From assembly GCF_000211815.1 (NCBI RefSeq), contig NZ_GL890834.1, positions 1-17,139 on the forward strand: DNA of 17,139 nt, read 5' to 3'. The notes under the pieces were generated by a model. That model was not told the origin of the DNA, made no database searches, and worked only from the letters and a program-made list of their open reading frames with translations. Source of the stretch: Moorena producens 3L (GTDB lineage: Bacteria > Cyanobacteriota > Cyanobacteriia > Cyanobacteriales > Coleofasciculaceae). Below, one piece after another: positions 7,253 through 14,679 of this stretch (the first letter of the stretch is position 1; every line of letters begins with the position of its first letter). The translations under genes and the position numbers were made by a program.

Positions 7253-7937
7253 TTGAAGGTTAACCGGTTGAAGGTTAACCGGTTGTTCGCCAAAGGCGTT
7301 CCCGTAGGGTAGGTTAACAAGTTGAAGGTTAACCGGTTGAAAGTTAACAAGTTGAAAGTTAACAAGTTGAAAGTTAACCGGTTGAAGGTTCTTCACTGTT
7401 GAAGGTTCTTCACTGTTGAAGGTTAACCGGTTGAAAGTTAACCGGTTGTTTGCCCTGGGCATCCCTTGTAGGGTAGGTTGAAAGTTATTTACTGTTGAGG
7501 GAACAGGGAACATGGAACAGAGGGTTAACAACTTGAAGATTAGAACCTGCAACCTGCAACCTGCAACCTGCAACCTTAAACCTTCAACCTGCAACCTTCA
7601 ACCTGCAACCTCCAACCTGCAACCTTCAACAACCTGCAACCTTCAACCTGCAACCTCCAACCTGCAACCTTCAACAACCTTCAACAACCTTCAGCAACCT
7701 GCAACCTTCAACAACCTTCAACCTTCAACCTTCAACCTTCAACAACCTCCAACCTTCAACAACCTCCAACCTTCAACCTTCAACCTTCAACCTTCAACAA
7801 CCTTAAACCTTCAACCTTCAACAACCTTAAACCTTCAACCTTCAACAACCTTGGCCAAAAGGCCACGCTACGCGAACAACCTTGGCCAAAAGGCCACGCT
7901 ACGCGAACAACCTTCAACAACCTTAAACCCAAATAAC
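7253..7937. repeat. Large inverted array of short tandem repeats (array A)
   Basis: This fills the space between the 2-OGDC gene and the precursor gene. The left arm (7253-7497) is made of GGTTGAA and GTTAACC units with a main period of 15 bp and two 17-bp units containing cttcact. The right arm (7544-7937) reads in the opposite sense: AACCTGC, AACCTTC and AACCTCC heptamers, with some 10-bp AACAACCTTC units. The two arms can pair, so a single strand could fold into a long hairpin centred near 7520. Two related GC-rich inserts sit in the left arm (near 7285-7315 and 7448-7479), and a 31-bp unit is duplicated in the right arm. Open frames run through both arms on both strands but encode only repeat-derived, low-complexity sequence. 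Confidence 0.85.
7850..7911 (+). repeat. 31-bp tandem duplication with ggccacgctacgcgaac core
   Basis: Two identical 31-bp units, 7850-7880 and 7881-7911, each begin cttggccaaaaggcc and contain the 17-bp core ggccacgctacgcgaac (7861-7877 and 7892-7908). The ttggccaaaaggcc part is itself an inverted repeat. The same 17-bp core occurs twice in the opposite orientation at 10369-10385 and 10400-10416, also in a 31-bp tandem duplication. Confidence 0.8.
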
Positions 7938-7938
7938 C

Positions 7939-9585
7939 TTAAATCTTGCAAGTTAAACCACCAGTCTTTTGGCTAAAGCGTAGGTTTTCGCCATAGTCCA
8001 CCGGACAATCAATCACCGTAGGCACATCTTGAGCTAATGCTTCTTGTAGGGTAGGAATCAACTCATCCACTGAATTGACACGATAGCCTTTTAGTCCCAT
8101 ACTTTCAGCAAATTTGACAAAATCTGGATTGCCAAAATTCACAAAAGCCGACTCACCAAAGTGATTTTGTTGCTTCCAATCAATCAAGCCATAGCCACCA
8201 TCATTGAAAATCAGTGTCACAAAGGCAGTCTCTACTCTTAGTGCTGTTTCAAGTTCCTGGCAATTCATCATAAAGCCCCCATCACCAGTCACTGCCACGA
8301 TATTCCGATCTGGGTAAACCAGCTTAGCCGCTACTGCTCCTGGCAAAGCAATCCCCATGGCTGCGAAACCATTAGAAATGATACAGGTATTGGGACAATC
8401 ACAATGGTACTGACGAGCCATCCACATCTTGTGAGCTCCTACATCAGAGATCACAATATCTTCTGGTTCCATGACCTGGCGTAGGTCATAGATCAGTTTT
8501 TGCGGCTTGATCGGAAAGCCTTCATCATTAGCATACTGTTCGTAGTCCTCTCGGATTTCCGACCGCAGTTCAGCAGCGGATGGTATCGGTTTACCTTCCC
8601 GGTCTCCCTGCTTCATAATTTCCTTGAGAGAGTCAGAAATATCCCCCACTACCTCCACTAAAGGAATGTAGCTTTTATCAATTTCTGCTGGACTGGCACC
8701 GATATGAATAATGGGAATCTTGCCCTCTGGATTCCACTTTTTCGGAGAATATTCAATCAAATCATATCCCACCGCAATCACCAAATCCGATTGCTCAAAA
8801 GCACAGGTGATGTGGTCCCGTTGTTGTAATCCCAGGGTCCACAAGGCCAGGGGATGAGTATAAGGAATACACCCTTTACCCATGAAGCTATTGACCACTG
8901 GAATATTCATCCGGGTGGCAAATTGGGTTAGGGCTTCAGCAGCATTAGCACGAATTGCGCCATTACCCGCCAAGATTAGGGGATTTTTCGCCTTAGAAAT
9001 TGCCACAGCTGCCTTACCCAAACTACGGAAAGACGCAAAGGTTTTTTCCCGACCATCTTTGCCTAGGGGTTGGCTATTGACTGGCATGGCCGCAATGTTT
9101 TCTGGCAAATCTATGTGTACCGCTCCTGGTTTTTCGGTCTGAGCGAGTTTAAACGCTTTACGGACAATTTCTGCGGTCGTATCAGGGCGGACAATTTGCC
9201 GGTTCCACTTAGTCACTGGAGCAAACATTGCCACCAAATCCAAGTACTGGTGGGACTCAATATGCATCCGGTCTGTTCCCACCTGACCAGTTATCGCTAC
9301 TAGAGGTGCTCCATCCAAATTGGCATCAGCAACCCCAGTCATTAAGTTAGTTGCCCCTGGACCAAGGGTAGACAGGCAAACTCCAGCCTTTCCTGTCAGC
9401 CGTCCGTAAACGTCTGCCATAAAGGCTGCTCCCTGTTCATGACGAGTGGTAATAAATTGAATTGAAGAATGTCTAAGAGCTTCTAGAACATGGAGATTTT
9501 CTTCTCCAGGTAGTCCAAAAACGTACTCGACTCCTTCGTTTTCTAAGCAATTTACCAATAGTTCAGCGGTATTCATGTCACCCAT
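7939..9585 (-). CDS. 2-oxoglutarate decarboxylase (ThDP enzyme, acetolactate-synthase-like)
   Basis: A 548-residue thiamine-diphosphate enzyme of the acetolactate synthase fold: N-terminal Pyr domain with catalytic Glu50 (RHEQGAA), central domain (about 190-325) and C-terminal PP domain with the metal/ThDP motif GDGG at 434-437 through Asn461-Asp462. Such genes are often labelled ilvB. In Synechococcus sp. PCC 7002 the homologue beside the succinic semialdehyde dehydrogenase gene was shown to decarboxylate 2-oxoglutarate to succinic semialdehyde, and the same partner gene is next upstream here on the same strand. This context makes 2-OGDC the better name; acetohydroxyacid synthase is the alternative. 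The start is ATG 9585; ATG 9576 is also in frame. Both have the same AGGGAT-like site nearby. The stop runs into repeat array A. Confidence 0.8.
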   Translation of the reverse strand: MGDMNTAELLVNCLENEGVEYVFGLPGEENLHVLEALRHSSIQFITTRHEQGAAFMADVYGRLTGKAGVCLSTLGPGATNLMTGVADANLDGAPLVAITGQVGTDRMHIESHQYLDLVAMFAPVTKWNRQIVRPDTTAEIVRKAFKLAQTEKPGAVHIDLPENIAAMPVNSQPLGKDGREKTFASFRSLGKAAVAISKAKNPLILAGNGAIRANAAEALTQFATRMNIPVVNSFMGKGCIPYTHPLALWTLGLQQRDHITCAFEQSDLVIAVGYDLIEYSPKKWNPEGKIPIIHIGASPAEIDKSYIPLVEVVGDISDSLKEIMKQGDREGKPIPSAAELRSEIREDYEQYANDEGFPIKPQKLIYDLRQVMEPEDIVISDVGAHKMWMARQYHCDCPNTCIISNGFAAMGIALPGAVAAKLVYPDRNIVAVTGDGGFMMNCQELETALRVETAFVTLIFNDGGYGLIDWKQQNHFGESAFVNFGNPDFVKFAESMGLKGYRVNSVDELIPTLQEALAQDVPTVIDCPVDYGENLRFSQKTGGLTCKI

Positions 9586-9726
9586 ATCTAATCATCCCTG
9601 GTATATATAGTTTTGGTATCAAAATAATCTTTGATTGTAAAAATTCCTGTTTAGATTTCTTTTGAGATTCCTTTTTAGCTTTTTCTATTAGCCTTCGTCC
9701 ATATTTGTTATTAGTTCATGACAAGC

Positions 9727-9817
9727 GATGCAGAGGTGCGACCCGTGGCGAATTTAATTCGCCAACGGAAAGCGCACCTAAGCGGTCTTGGGGGTTTCCC
9801 CCATGAGCGACTGCATC
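9727..9817. mobile_element. Nested-palindrome element, 91 bp
   Basis: The ends are gatgcag (9727-9733) and ctgcatc (9811-9817), a perfect 7-bp inverted pair. Inside is a second pair, aggtgcg (9734-9740) with cgcacct (9773-9779), which encloses a 9-bp perfect stem, tggcgaatt (9746-9754) with aattcgcca (9756-9764). A third stem, gggggtttccccc, lies at 9790-9802. Almost every base can pair, so it could fold into a branched RNA or a cruciform. No ORF. It looks like a repeat-family member rather than a gene-specific leader. Confidence 0.6.
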
Positions 9818-10180
9818 AAGACAAGGATTTAGCATTTGAGATCCGGTGCATCCCAATTTTTCAGAAGTCAGTAGGGATCGAGCAATGTTAAAGCAGCCTT
9901 TGATAAGCTTTTGATAACTATCAAAGAACGGGAATACTGAGTTGTATAGCCATTCTGGCTTCTATCCGGGGAACTTTAATAAAAGTTAACAGTCAAAAAT
10001 TGATGTAAAAAAGTTAAAAATGTTACATAAAAACTTCCTATTTTCCCCTTCACCAGCACCACAGGGACGGATACACAGATAGCCTCACCAACAAGGTTAA
10101 TTTTAAGAATAGTGCTGAGTCCTGAGTCAGAAAATCCGTCAGTAGTAACTATCACTGTTCAGGATTCAAATAGAATTGCT

Positions 10181-10222
10181 ATAGGCTAATGGTTTTAGGC
10201 TAATGGTATTAGGCTAATGGTT
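10181..10222 (+). repeat. Heptamer array ttaggct/aatggtt
   Basis: Six consecutive heptamers alternate ataggct or ttaggct with aatggtt or aatggta. The pattern resumes after the foldback element at 10448 (taatggtt, ttagcct, aatacct). The array therefore appears to be interrupted by that element. Confidence 0.75.
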
Positions 10223-10447
10223 GTAAGCATTCAGCAGTCAGCCGTCAGCTGTCAGCTTATTTTATTCAAAAGTACCTCAACTAGTGTGGCACAGGCTTCG
10301 ACGCTGGGACTTGACCCATAAGCACGGCTGATAGCACCTCAAGTAGCACCATCTGTAGCGCATAGACTGTTCGCGTAGCGTGGCCGTAGGCCTTTAGCTG
10401 TTCGCGTAGCGTGGCCGTAGGCCTTTAGCTGATAGCTGAATGCTTAC
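10223..10447. mobile_element. Foldback element with 13-bp inverted ends and an 8-bp target duplication
   Basis: The left end gtaagcattcagc (10223-10235) is the exact reverse complement of the right end (10435-10447). NNTCAGC heptamers continue inward from the left end (attcagc, agtcagc, cgtcagc, tgtcagc). The 8-bp sequence taatggtt abuts both sides (10215-10222 and 10448-10455), as a target duplication would. The interior has no ORF; it holds the 31-bp tandem pair at 10367-10428 and two related phrases, gtacctcaactag and gcacctcaagtag. Non-autonomous, so a transposase must act from elsewhere. The flanks are themselves a repeat array, which weakens the duplication evidence a little. Confidence 0.7.
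10367..10428 (-). repeat. 31-bp tandem duplication, inverted copy of the 17-bp core
   Basis: Two identical units, 10367-10397 and 10398-10428, each start ctgttcgcgtagcg. Read on the minus strand each contains ggccacgctacgcgaac, identical over 17 bp to the core in array A. They lie inside the right part of the foldback element 10223-10447. Confidence 0.8.
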
Positions 10448-10476
10448 TAATGGTTTTAGCCTAATACCTAGGATTT

Positions 10477-11844
10477 TTACTTCACCCAAACAGTTTTGAT
10501 GTTTACGAACTCATGTATCCCTTGAATGCTTAGTTCTCGCCCATAGCCAGAACGTTTGATGCCACCGAAGGGTAAACGGGGGTCGGATTTGACTAAGCCA
10601 TTGATAAACACTGCTCCAGCTTCAAGTTCATCAATCAGCCTGGGGATTTGCTCCTCATTGGTTGTCCAGGCACTAGCTCCTAATCCAAATACTGTGGAAT
10701 TGGCAAGCTTAATAGCAGCATCAATATCCGGAACTCTAAACAATAGGGCAACAGGGCCAAAAAATTCTTCGTTATCAGCTGGAGTGCCTGGTGGGAAGTC
10801 AGTTAGAATTGTGGGGGGGTAGAAGTTACCAGCGCGATCGCTTAAAGGATGGCCACCGATAAGAACCTTTGCCCCTTGTTCAATGCAGGCTTGTACCTGT
10901 TGGTCTAAGTCTCTAAGAATACCAGGGGTTGCCAATGGGCCAATATCGGTATCTTCCGCCATGGGATCTCCCACTTTCAAGGCTTGGAATTTGTCCAGTA
11001 GGCGTTGCTGAAAGTCCTCGGCTACTGCGTCCACCACAATAAACCGTTTCGCTGCAATACATGATTGACCGTTATTGAGCATCCTAGCAGTCACACCCGT
11101 GGTAGCTGCTGCTTCTAAATCGGCACTTTCTAGGACAATAAACGGGTCACTTCCCCCTAGTTCCAGGACAGTTTTCTTGATTTGTGTCCCAGCCGCTGCG
11201 GCTAAAGCTGCTCCTGCTAGCTCACTACCAGTTAGGGTGGCAGCTTTGACCCGTGGATCCTGAATTACTGCCTCTACTTGGTCAGCACCAATCAGTAAGG
11301 TCCCAAACACCCCTTCGGGAAATCCTGCTTCAACAAAGATTTGCTCAAGGGCTAAGGCGCATTGAGGCACATTAGAGGCGTGTTTTAGCAACCCCACATT
11401 TCCCGCCATCAATGCTGGAGCAGCAAAACGGAAGACTTGCCAAAATGGAAAATTCCAGGGCATGACTGCTAGAATTACTCCTAGAGGTTGGTAGCGCACA
11501 AAGCTTTGGGTGGCATCGGTAGAGGCTGGGACATCTGCTAGGAATTCAGCTGCGTGTTCAGCGTAGTACCGACAAACCAAAGCACATTTTTGCGCTTCTG
11601 CGATCGCACTTTTGAGGGGTTTTCCCATCTCCGTGGTCATCAGCGTGCCGAATTTGACTCGATCCCGCTCTACAATCTCCGCCGCTGCGTTTAGCCACTC
11701 TGCTCTTTGCTCCATTGATGTTTGGCAGTATTGCTCAAACGCCTCTTGGGCAACTGCTAGCTTGGTCGCAATCGACGACGGACTCTCTGGCTCAAAGGTT
11801 TTGATGGTTTCCCCGGTTGCTGGGTTAACTGTAGCGATCCCCAT
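10477..11844 (-). CDS. gabD: Succinic semialdehyde dehydrogenase (NADP-type)
   Basis: A 455-residue aldehyde dehydrogenase that oxidises succinic semialdehyde to succinate. Visible motifs: PWNFPFWQ (129-136), Lys154 (LLKHASN) for the cofactor, the general base Glu228 in LELGGSDPF and the nucleophile Cys262 in NNGQSCIAAKR. These positions agree, as I recall, with the studied enzyme of Synechococcus sp. PCC 7002 (Glu228 and Cys262), which partners 2-oxoglutarate decarboxylase in the cyanobacterial TCA bypass; that partner is the next gene downstream here. The ATG at 11844 has a very strong ribosome site (GGGGGGAGGAGG, about 6 bases upstream). It is transcribed first of the pair, but the 890-bp gap to 2-OGDC makes one joint transcript uncertain. 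Confidence 0.9.
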   Translation of the reverse strand: MGIATVNPATGETIKTFEPESPSSIATKLAVAQEAFEQYCQTSMEQRAEWLNAAAEIVERDRVKFGTLMTTEMGKPLKSAIAEAQKCALVCRYYAEHAAEFLADVPASTDATQSFVRYQPLGVILAVMPWNFPFWQVFRFAAPALMAGNVGLLKHASNVPQCALALEQIFVEAGFPEGVFGTLLIGADQVEAVIQDPRVKAATLTGSELAGAALAAAAGTQIKKTVLELGGSDPFIVLESADLEAAATTGVTARMLNNGQSCIAAKRFIVVDAVAEDFQQRLLDKFQALKVGDPMAEDTDIGPLATPGILRDLDQQVQACIEQGAKVLIGGHPLSDRAGNFYPPTILTDFPPGTPADNEEFFGPVALLFRVPDIDAAIKLANSTVFGLGASAWTTNEEQIPRLIDELEAGAVFINGLVKSDPRLPFGGIKRSGYGRELSIQGIHEFVNIKTVWVK

Positions 11845-11859
11845 GGCTTCCTCCTCCCC

Positions 11860-11894
11860 CCAATGGGGATAGTACTTCCAATTCTTTGATTATA
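11860..11894 (-). promoter_or_regulatory. Candidate -10 box and ribosome-site hairpin of gabD
   Basis: On the minus strand TATAAT (11889-11894) is a full consensus -10 box about 45 bases upstream of the ATG; no convincing -35 hexamer is seen. Between it and the start, ccccattgggg forms a short 4-bp stem that overlaps the 5' side of the G-rich ribosome site. Whether this stem affects translation is unknown. Confidence 0.35.
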
Positions 11895-12077
11895 ACTAAG
11901 TATTTTCACTATGACTTATTTTTGCCAAAATGGCTTAATAGTTTGATATACTTTTAAAAATCGTCAACCCATTGCCCTATAAACTACCAGTCAAGCAAGT
12001 GTTAACCTAATATCAAGTTTTATCCTACTACCACGAAATTTATCTCACCAGTTTTTAAAACAGTTATCAACCAAATT

Positions 12078-12203
12078 CTAGGGATTAGAGCTTAGGGGTT
12101 AGGGATTAGACATTAGGCATTTAGGGGTTAGGGATTAGGCATTTAGGGTAATGGTGTTAGGGATTAGAGATTAGGGGTTAGGGATTAGGCATTAGGCATT
12201 AGG
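12078..12203 (+). repeat. TTAGNNN heptamer array
   Basis: Heptamers of the form ttagggg, ttaggga, ttagaca and ttaggca follow each other with few breaks (one near tttagggtaatggtg). A short second patch, tctaggtattaggtgttagg, lies at 12271-12290. The look is telomere-like, but the 7-bp period and the setting match the other heptamer arrays of the window. Confidence 0.75.
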
Positions 12204-12369
12204 TAAAATACAAGCAGTTGACAGCCTCAGTGCTTGACGCGGAGCTAGGAAACTAGGTCAGACCACAAATTCTAGGTATTAGGTGTTAGGTATTAGTTAC
12301 AACAGGGGCATTTGATAACCTCCTTGCTAAATAGGCTTGTCAGAACCCCCTTAGCCATTAAACCTAGTC

Positions 12370-12561
12370 CTAAGTAGTCGGACACAATTAAAGTTAACTG
12401 TGAGGACTTCGGAGCAGGTAGCTAAGGCCGTGGGCTACGCTTTTGGGCTTTGCCCGACGCTGCGCGAACGCGAACGGAGCAGGGAGCTTCGGAGCAGTAA
12501 GGGTTTCAGTCTAAGTAATATTTCTTAATACAGTGATCAAAATTTATGTCCGACTACTTAG
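12370..12561. mobile_element. 192-bp element with perfect 15-bp inverted ends (MITE-like)
   Basis: The left end ctaagtagtcggaca (12370-12384) is the exact reverse complement of the right end tgtccgactacttag (12547-12561). The inner arms are AT-rich and weakly inverted. The middle holds a GC-rich module (12418-12486) bracketed by direct copies of cttcggagcag (12407-12417 and 12487-12497); this module contains the copy of the repeat seen at 1-50. No ORF. Flanking aacct strings lie near both sides, but not exactly at the ends, so no target duplication is claimed. Confidence 0.65.
12418..12470 (+). repeat. Interspersed repeat, copy 2
   Basis: The stretch agctaaggccgtgggctac through gacgctgcgcg matches positions 1-50 read on the other strand. 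It contains short internal stems (gggctttgccc). It sits inside the 192-bp element and appears to be a nested insertion. Confidence 0.6.
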
Positions 12562-12636
12562 AACCTTAAATTAGTAGTTTGATAATTTAGTCGATTATAC
12601 TTAACTGAGATAAGAACTAATGACGAGAGCTAGATT

Positions 12637-14244
12637 GTGCCGTATTTAATTGCTAAATCAGAGCCGAATAACCAAGAAAGTTATAAATTGAGCAGTGGAG
12701 CCAATACCATAGGACGGGAAATAAAGAATAGTATTACCGTAATTCATAAAAGTCTTTCCCGTCATCATGCTCAGCTCACACTCACGAATGATCGGGTTAT
12801 CCTAAAAGACTTAGGTAGCCTAAATCACACGTTTGTTAATGACGCCAAAATTGACCAGTGTGAGCTCAAAGACGGAGACTTAATACGTCTGGGCAGTGTA
12901 ATCTTTGAATTTGTGAGTGATGATGGCAGAATCACCCCAAATATCTTGAAGGATAATGATTCCAACTTTTCGATTGTCAGCAGGTTATCCCCAGAACAAA
13001 CCCGTGTCGAAATTCAGGAATTACTGCACCATGACAGTTTAACTTATAAAGGCTCAGCCCTGAAGCTGCGAGAGCAAGAGACAGGTCAACGCTCAGTAGA
13101 CAAGTTAAAAATCTTATTGGAGGTGAGTAAGCAACTTTCCTCTCCCGATGAGCCTGATCACTTGTTGAGAAAAATTCTTGACCTGCTGTTCGAGATTATG
13201 AATGTAGACCGGGCAATCATCCTCATGGTTAATCAAGACACGGGAATGCTAGAGGAAAAAGCTGTCAACTCCCGAACAGGCATACCCACCCATGAGCGAT
13301 TTTATAGCAAACGAATTACCAATTTCGTACACCAGAAGGGGGATGGGGTTTTAATTGCTGATGCTGCCATTGACCAACGATTCAGTAATTCCCAGTCAGT
13401 GCTCCAGCAAGAAATCCATGCCTCCATGTGTGTACCTCTAAAACCGAGAGAGGAAGTGATTGGGGTATTGTATGCGGATAATCTCTCTAGAGCCAATATT
13501 TATTCTCAAGAAGACTTGGAGTTTTTGACGGCTCTAGCTAACCAAGCTGCGATCGCAATTGACAATGCTCAACTTTACCAGAAGATGCAGGAAGAAGCAG
13601 TAATGCGGAGTAAATTTGAGCTTTTCTTTCCGGAAGCTGTGAGTAAAAAGCTCAAGGAAGAAGGCCACTTAGAAATTATAGATACCGAAGTAACCGCCCT
13701 GTTTGCCGACATCAGTAAATTTACCCAAATGTCCTCTCGGATGAAGCCACGCCAAGTGATTGAGATGCTCAATGAATACTTCCAGGTGATGGTAGAGGAT
13801 ATTGTGTTTAAATACGAAGGCACTTTAGAAAAATATATTGGGGATGCCTTACTGGCTGTGTGGGGAGCCCCCTATTGCCAACCGGACGATGCTGACCGAG
13901 CCGTCCAAGCTGCGATCGCAATGCAACGAGCAGTTATTCACCTAAATCAGGATTGGTTCCAGCGGCGCAATTTAGAGATTGAAATCCACATTGGACTAAA
14001 TACTGGCAAAGTAGCAGCAGGTAATATCGGTTCACACAAGCTGATTCAATACGCTACTATCGGTGACACTACCAATGTTACTAGCCGCATCTGTAGTGCC
14101 GCTCAGGAGGGAGAAATTCTAATTTCCCAAAGCACCTTCGACAAGCTGAGGGATAAAACTCTACCGTTGGAAAAAATGTCCCCGGTTAAGGTTAAAGGTA
14201 AAGACCAGCCCCTGCAACTGTATCGCCTACAGTGGGATACTTAA
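12637..14244 (+). CDS. FHA-GAF class III adenylate cyclase
   Basis: A 535-residue protein that should make cAMP. Order: FHA phospho-threonine-binding domain (about 20-92; IGRE, SLSRHHAQ, NHTFVND), a linker, GAF sensor domain (about 155-312) and a class III cyclase domain (about 348-490). Catalytic residues are all present: metal aspartates Asp358 (FADIS) and Asp403 (YIGDAL), adenine-selecting Lys399 and Thr474 (the Lys/Thr pair seen in cyanobacterial CyaB-type enzymes), and Asn480 and Arg484 in TTNVTSR. No membrane segment, so it is soluble. The GAF domain may bind cyclic nucleotide, as in Anabaena CyaB1. The start is GTG 12637, with GAGA about 8 bases upstream; no in-frame ATG lies nearby. 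The FHA domain and a Ser/Thr kinase gene 435 bp downstream suggest control by phosphorylation. Confidence 0.9.
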   Translation: MPYLIAKSEPNNQESYKLSSGANTIGREIKNSITVIHKSLSRHHAQLTLTNDRVILKDLGSLNHTFVNDAKIDQCELKDGDLIRLGSVIFEFVSDDGRITPNILKDNDSNFSIVSRLSPEQTRVEIQELLHHDSLTYKGSALKLREQETGQRSVDKLKILLEVSKQLSSPDEPDHLLRKILDLLFEIMNVDRAIILMVNQDTGMLEEKAVNSRTGIPTHERFYSKRITNFVHQKGDGVLIADAAIDQRFSNSQSVLQQEIHASMCVPLKPREEVIGVLYADNLSRANIYSQEDLEFLTALANQAAIAIDNAQLYQKMQEEAVMRSKFELFFPEAVSKKLKEEGHLEIIDTEVTALFADISKFTQMSSRMKPRQVIEMLNEYFQVMVEDIVFKYEGTLEKYIGDALLAVWGAPYCQPDDADRAVQAAIAMQRAVIHLNQDWFQRRNLEIEIHIGLNTGKVAAGNIGSHKLIQYATIGDTTNVTSRICSAAQEGEILISQSTFDKLRDKTLPLEKMSPVKVKGKDQPLQLYRLQWDT

Positions 14245-14263
14245 TTCCGGGGAAGCTATAAAA

Positions 14264-14467
14264 GTTAAAGGTTACAGGTTGAAGGTTACAGGTTGAAGGT
14301 TACAGGTTGAAGGTTACAGGTTGAAGGTTACAGGTTACAGGTTACAGGTTACAGGTTACAGGTTACAGGTGATTAAACCTTCAACCAAACAACCTTCAAC
14401 CTTCAATCTTCAACCAAACAACCTTCAACCTTCAACCTTCAACCTTCAACCAAACAACTAAACAACC
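14264..14467. repeat. Inverted heptamer array (array B), in the 435-bp gap after the cyclase gene
   Basis: The left arm (14264-14368) is fifteen consecutive perfect heptamers: one gttaaag, then gttacag and gttgaag alternating, ending with six gttacag in a row. After a short spacer the right arm (14377-14467) reads aaccttc and aaccaaac, the opposite sense. The arms can pair partly. It starts 20 bp after the cyclase stop codon and could act as a transcript-end hairpin, though that is a guess. The rest of the gap (14468-14679) shows no clear promoter or gene. Confidence 0.85.
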
Positions 14468-14679
14468 ATCTCCTCAGGTTGGAAACCTAAAATCCAAATA
14501 GCCCTTTAAAATATCATGTGTAAAACTTGTTGTGACATGGTGGGTGCATAAATTGCCACGGCTGACCAGATAAGTAAATATAGATACCTAGCAAAAATTG
14601 ACTGTTGCTAGAACTCTATTGACTTTATGCCTAAGTCCTGTACCTGCTCCTACCTTCCTCCTGTACCAGCGTGCTTCTG

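Larger units (their letters stand above)
9586..10476. other. 890-bp intergenic region between 2-OGDC and SSADH
   Basis: No gene is seen. From left to right it holds an AT-rich leader of the 2-OGDC gene (9586-9720) with no clear promoter, a palindrome-rich element (9727-9817), about 360 bp of AT-rich sequence without recognisable features (9820-10180), a heptamer array (10181-10222), the foldback element 10223-10447 and the rest of the heptamer array (10448-10472). No tRNA-like fold was noticed. Confidence 0.7.
11845..12636. other. 790-bp intergenic region between gabD and the adenylate cyclase gene
   Basis: No gene is seen. It contains the gabD leader and -10 box (to about 11900), AT-rich sequence without recognised features (11900-12077), TTAG-type heptamer arrays (12078-12203 and 12270-12297), the 192-bp inverted-repeat element (12370-12561) and an AT-rich leader for the adenylate cyclase gene (12562-12636) with a possible lone -10 box tatact at 12596-12601. 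The genes on either side are divergent, so promoters for both must lie here. Confidence 0.7.

Noticed and set aside
7544..7937. CRISPR-like array
   Set aside because: Units are 7-10 bp and directly adjacent; there are no unique spacers of constant length and no cas genes.
7124..7976. Two open frames of about 155 codons on opposite strands (7124-7594 minus, 7512-7976 plus)
   Set aside because: Mostly translated tandem repeat (LQPATxNLQP and QLVNFQ-type periodicity), overlapping each other over the array centre, with no ribosome site; artefacts of a repeat lacking stop codons.
7939..9585. Biosynthetic acetolactate synthase (ilvB) label
   Set aside because: Fold is right, but the adjacent SSADH gene and known cyanobacterial biochemistry favour 2-oxoglutarate decarboxylase.
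12078..12203. Telomere-like TTAGGG repeats
   Set aside because: The unit is seven bases (TTAGNNN) and variable, internal to ordinary chromosomal genes, and matches other heptamer arrays in the window.
12579..12601. TTGATA / TATACT promoter before the cyclase gene
   Set aside because: The spacer is only 11 bases, too short for a sigma70-type promoter; only the -10-like box is mentioned.
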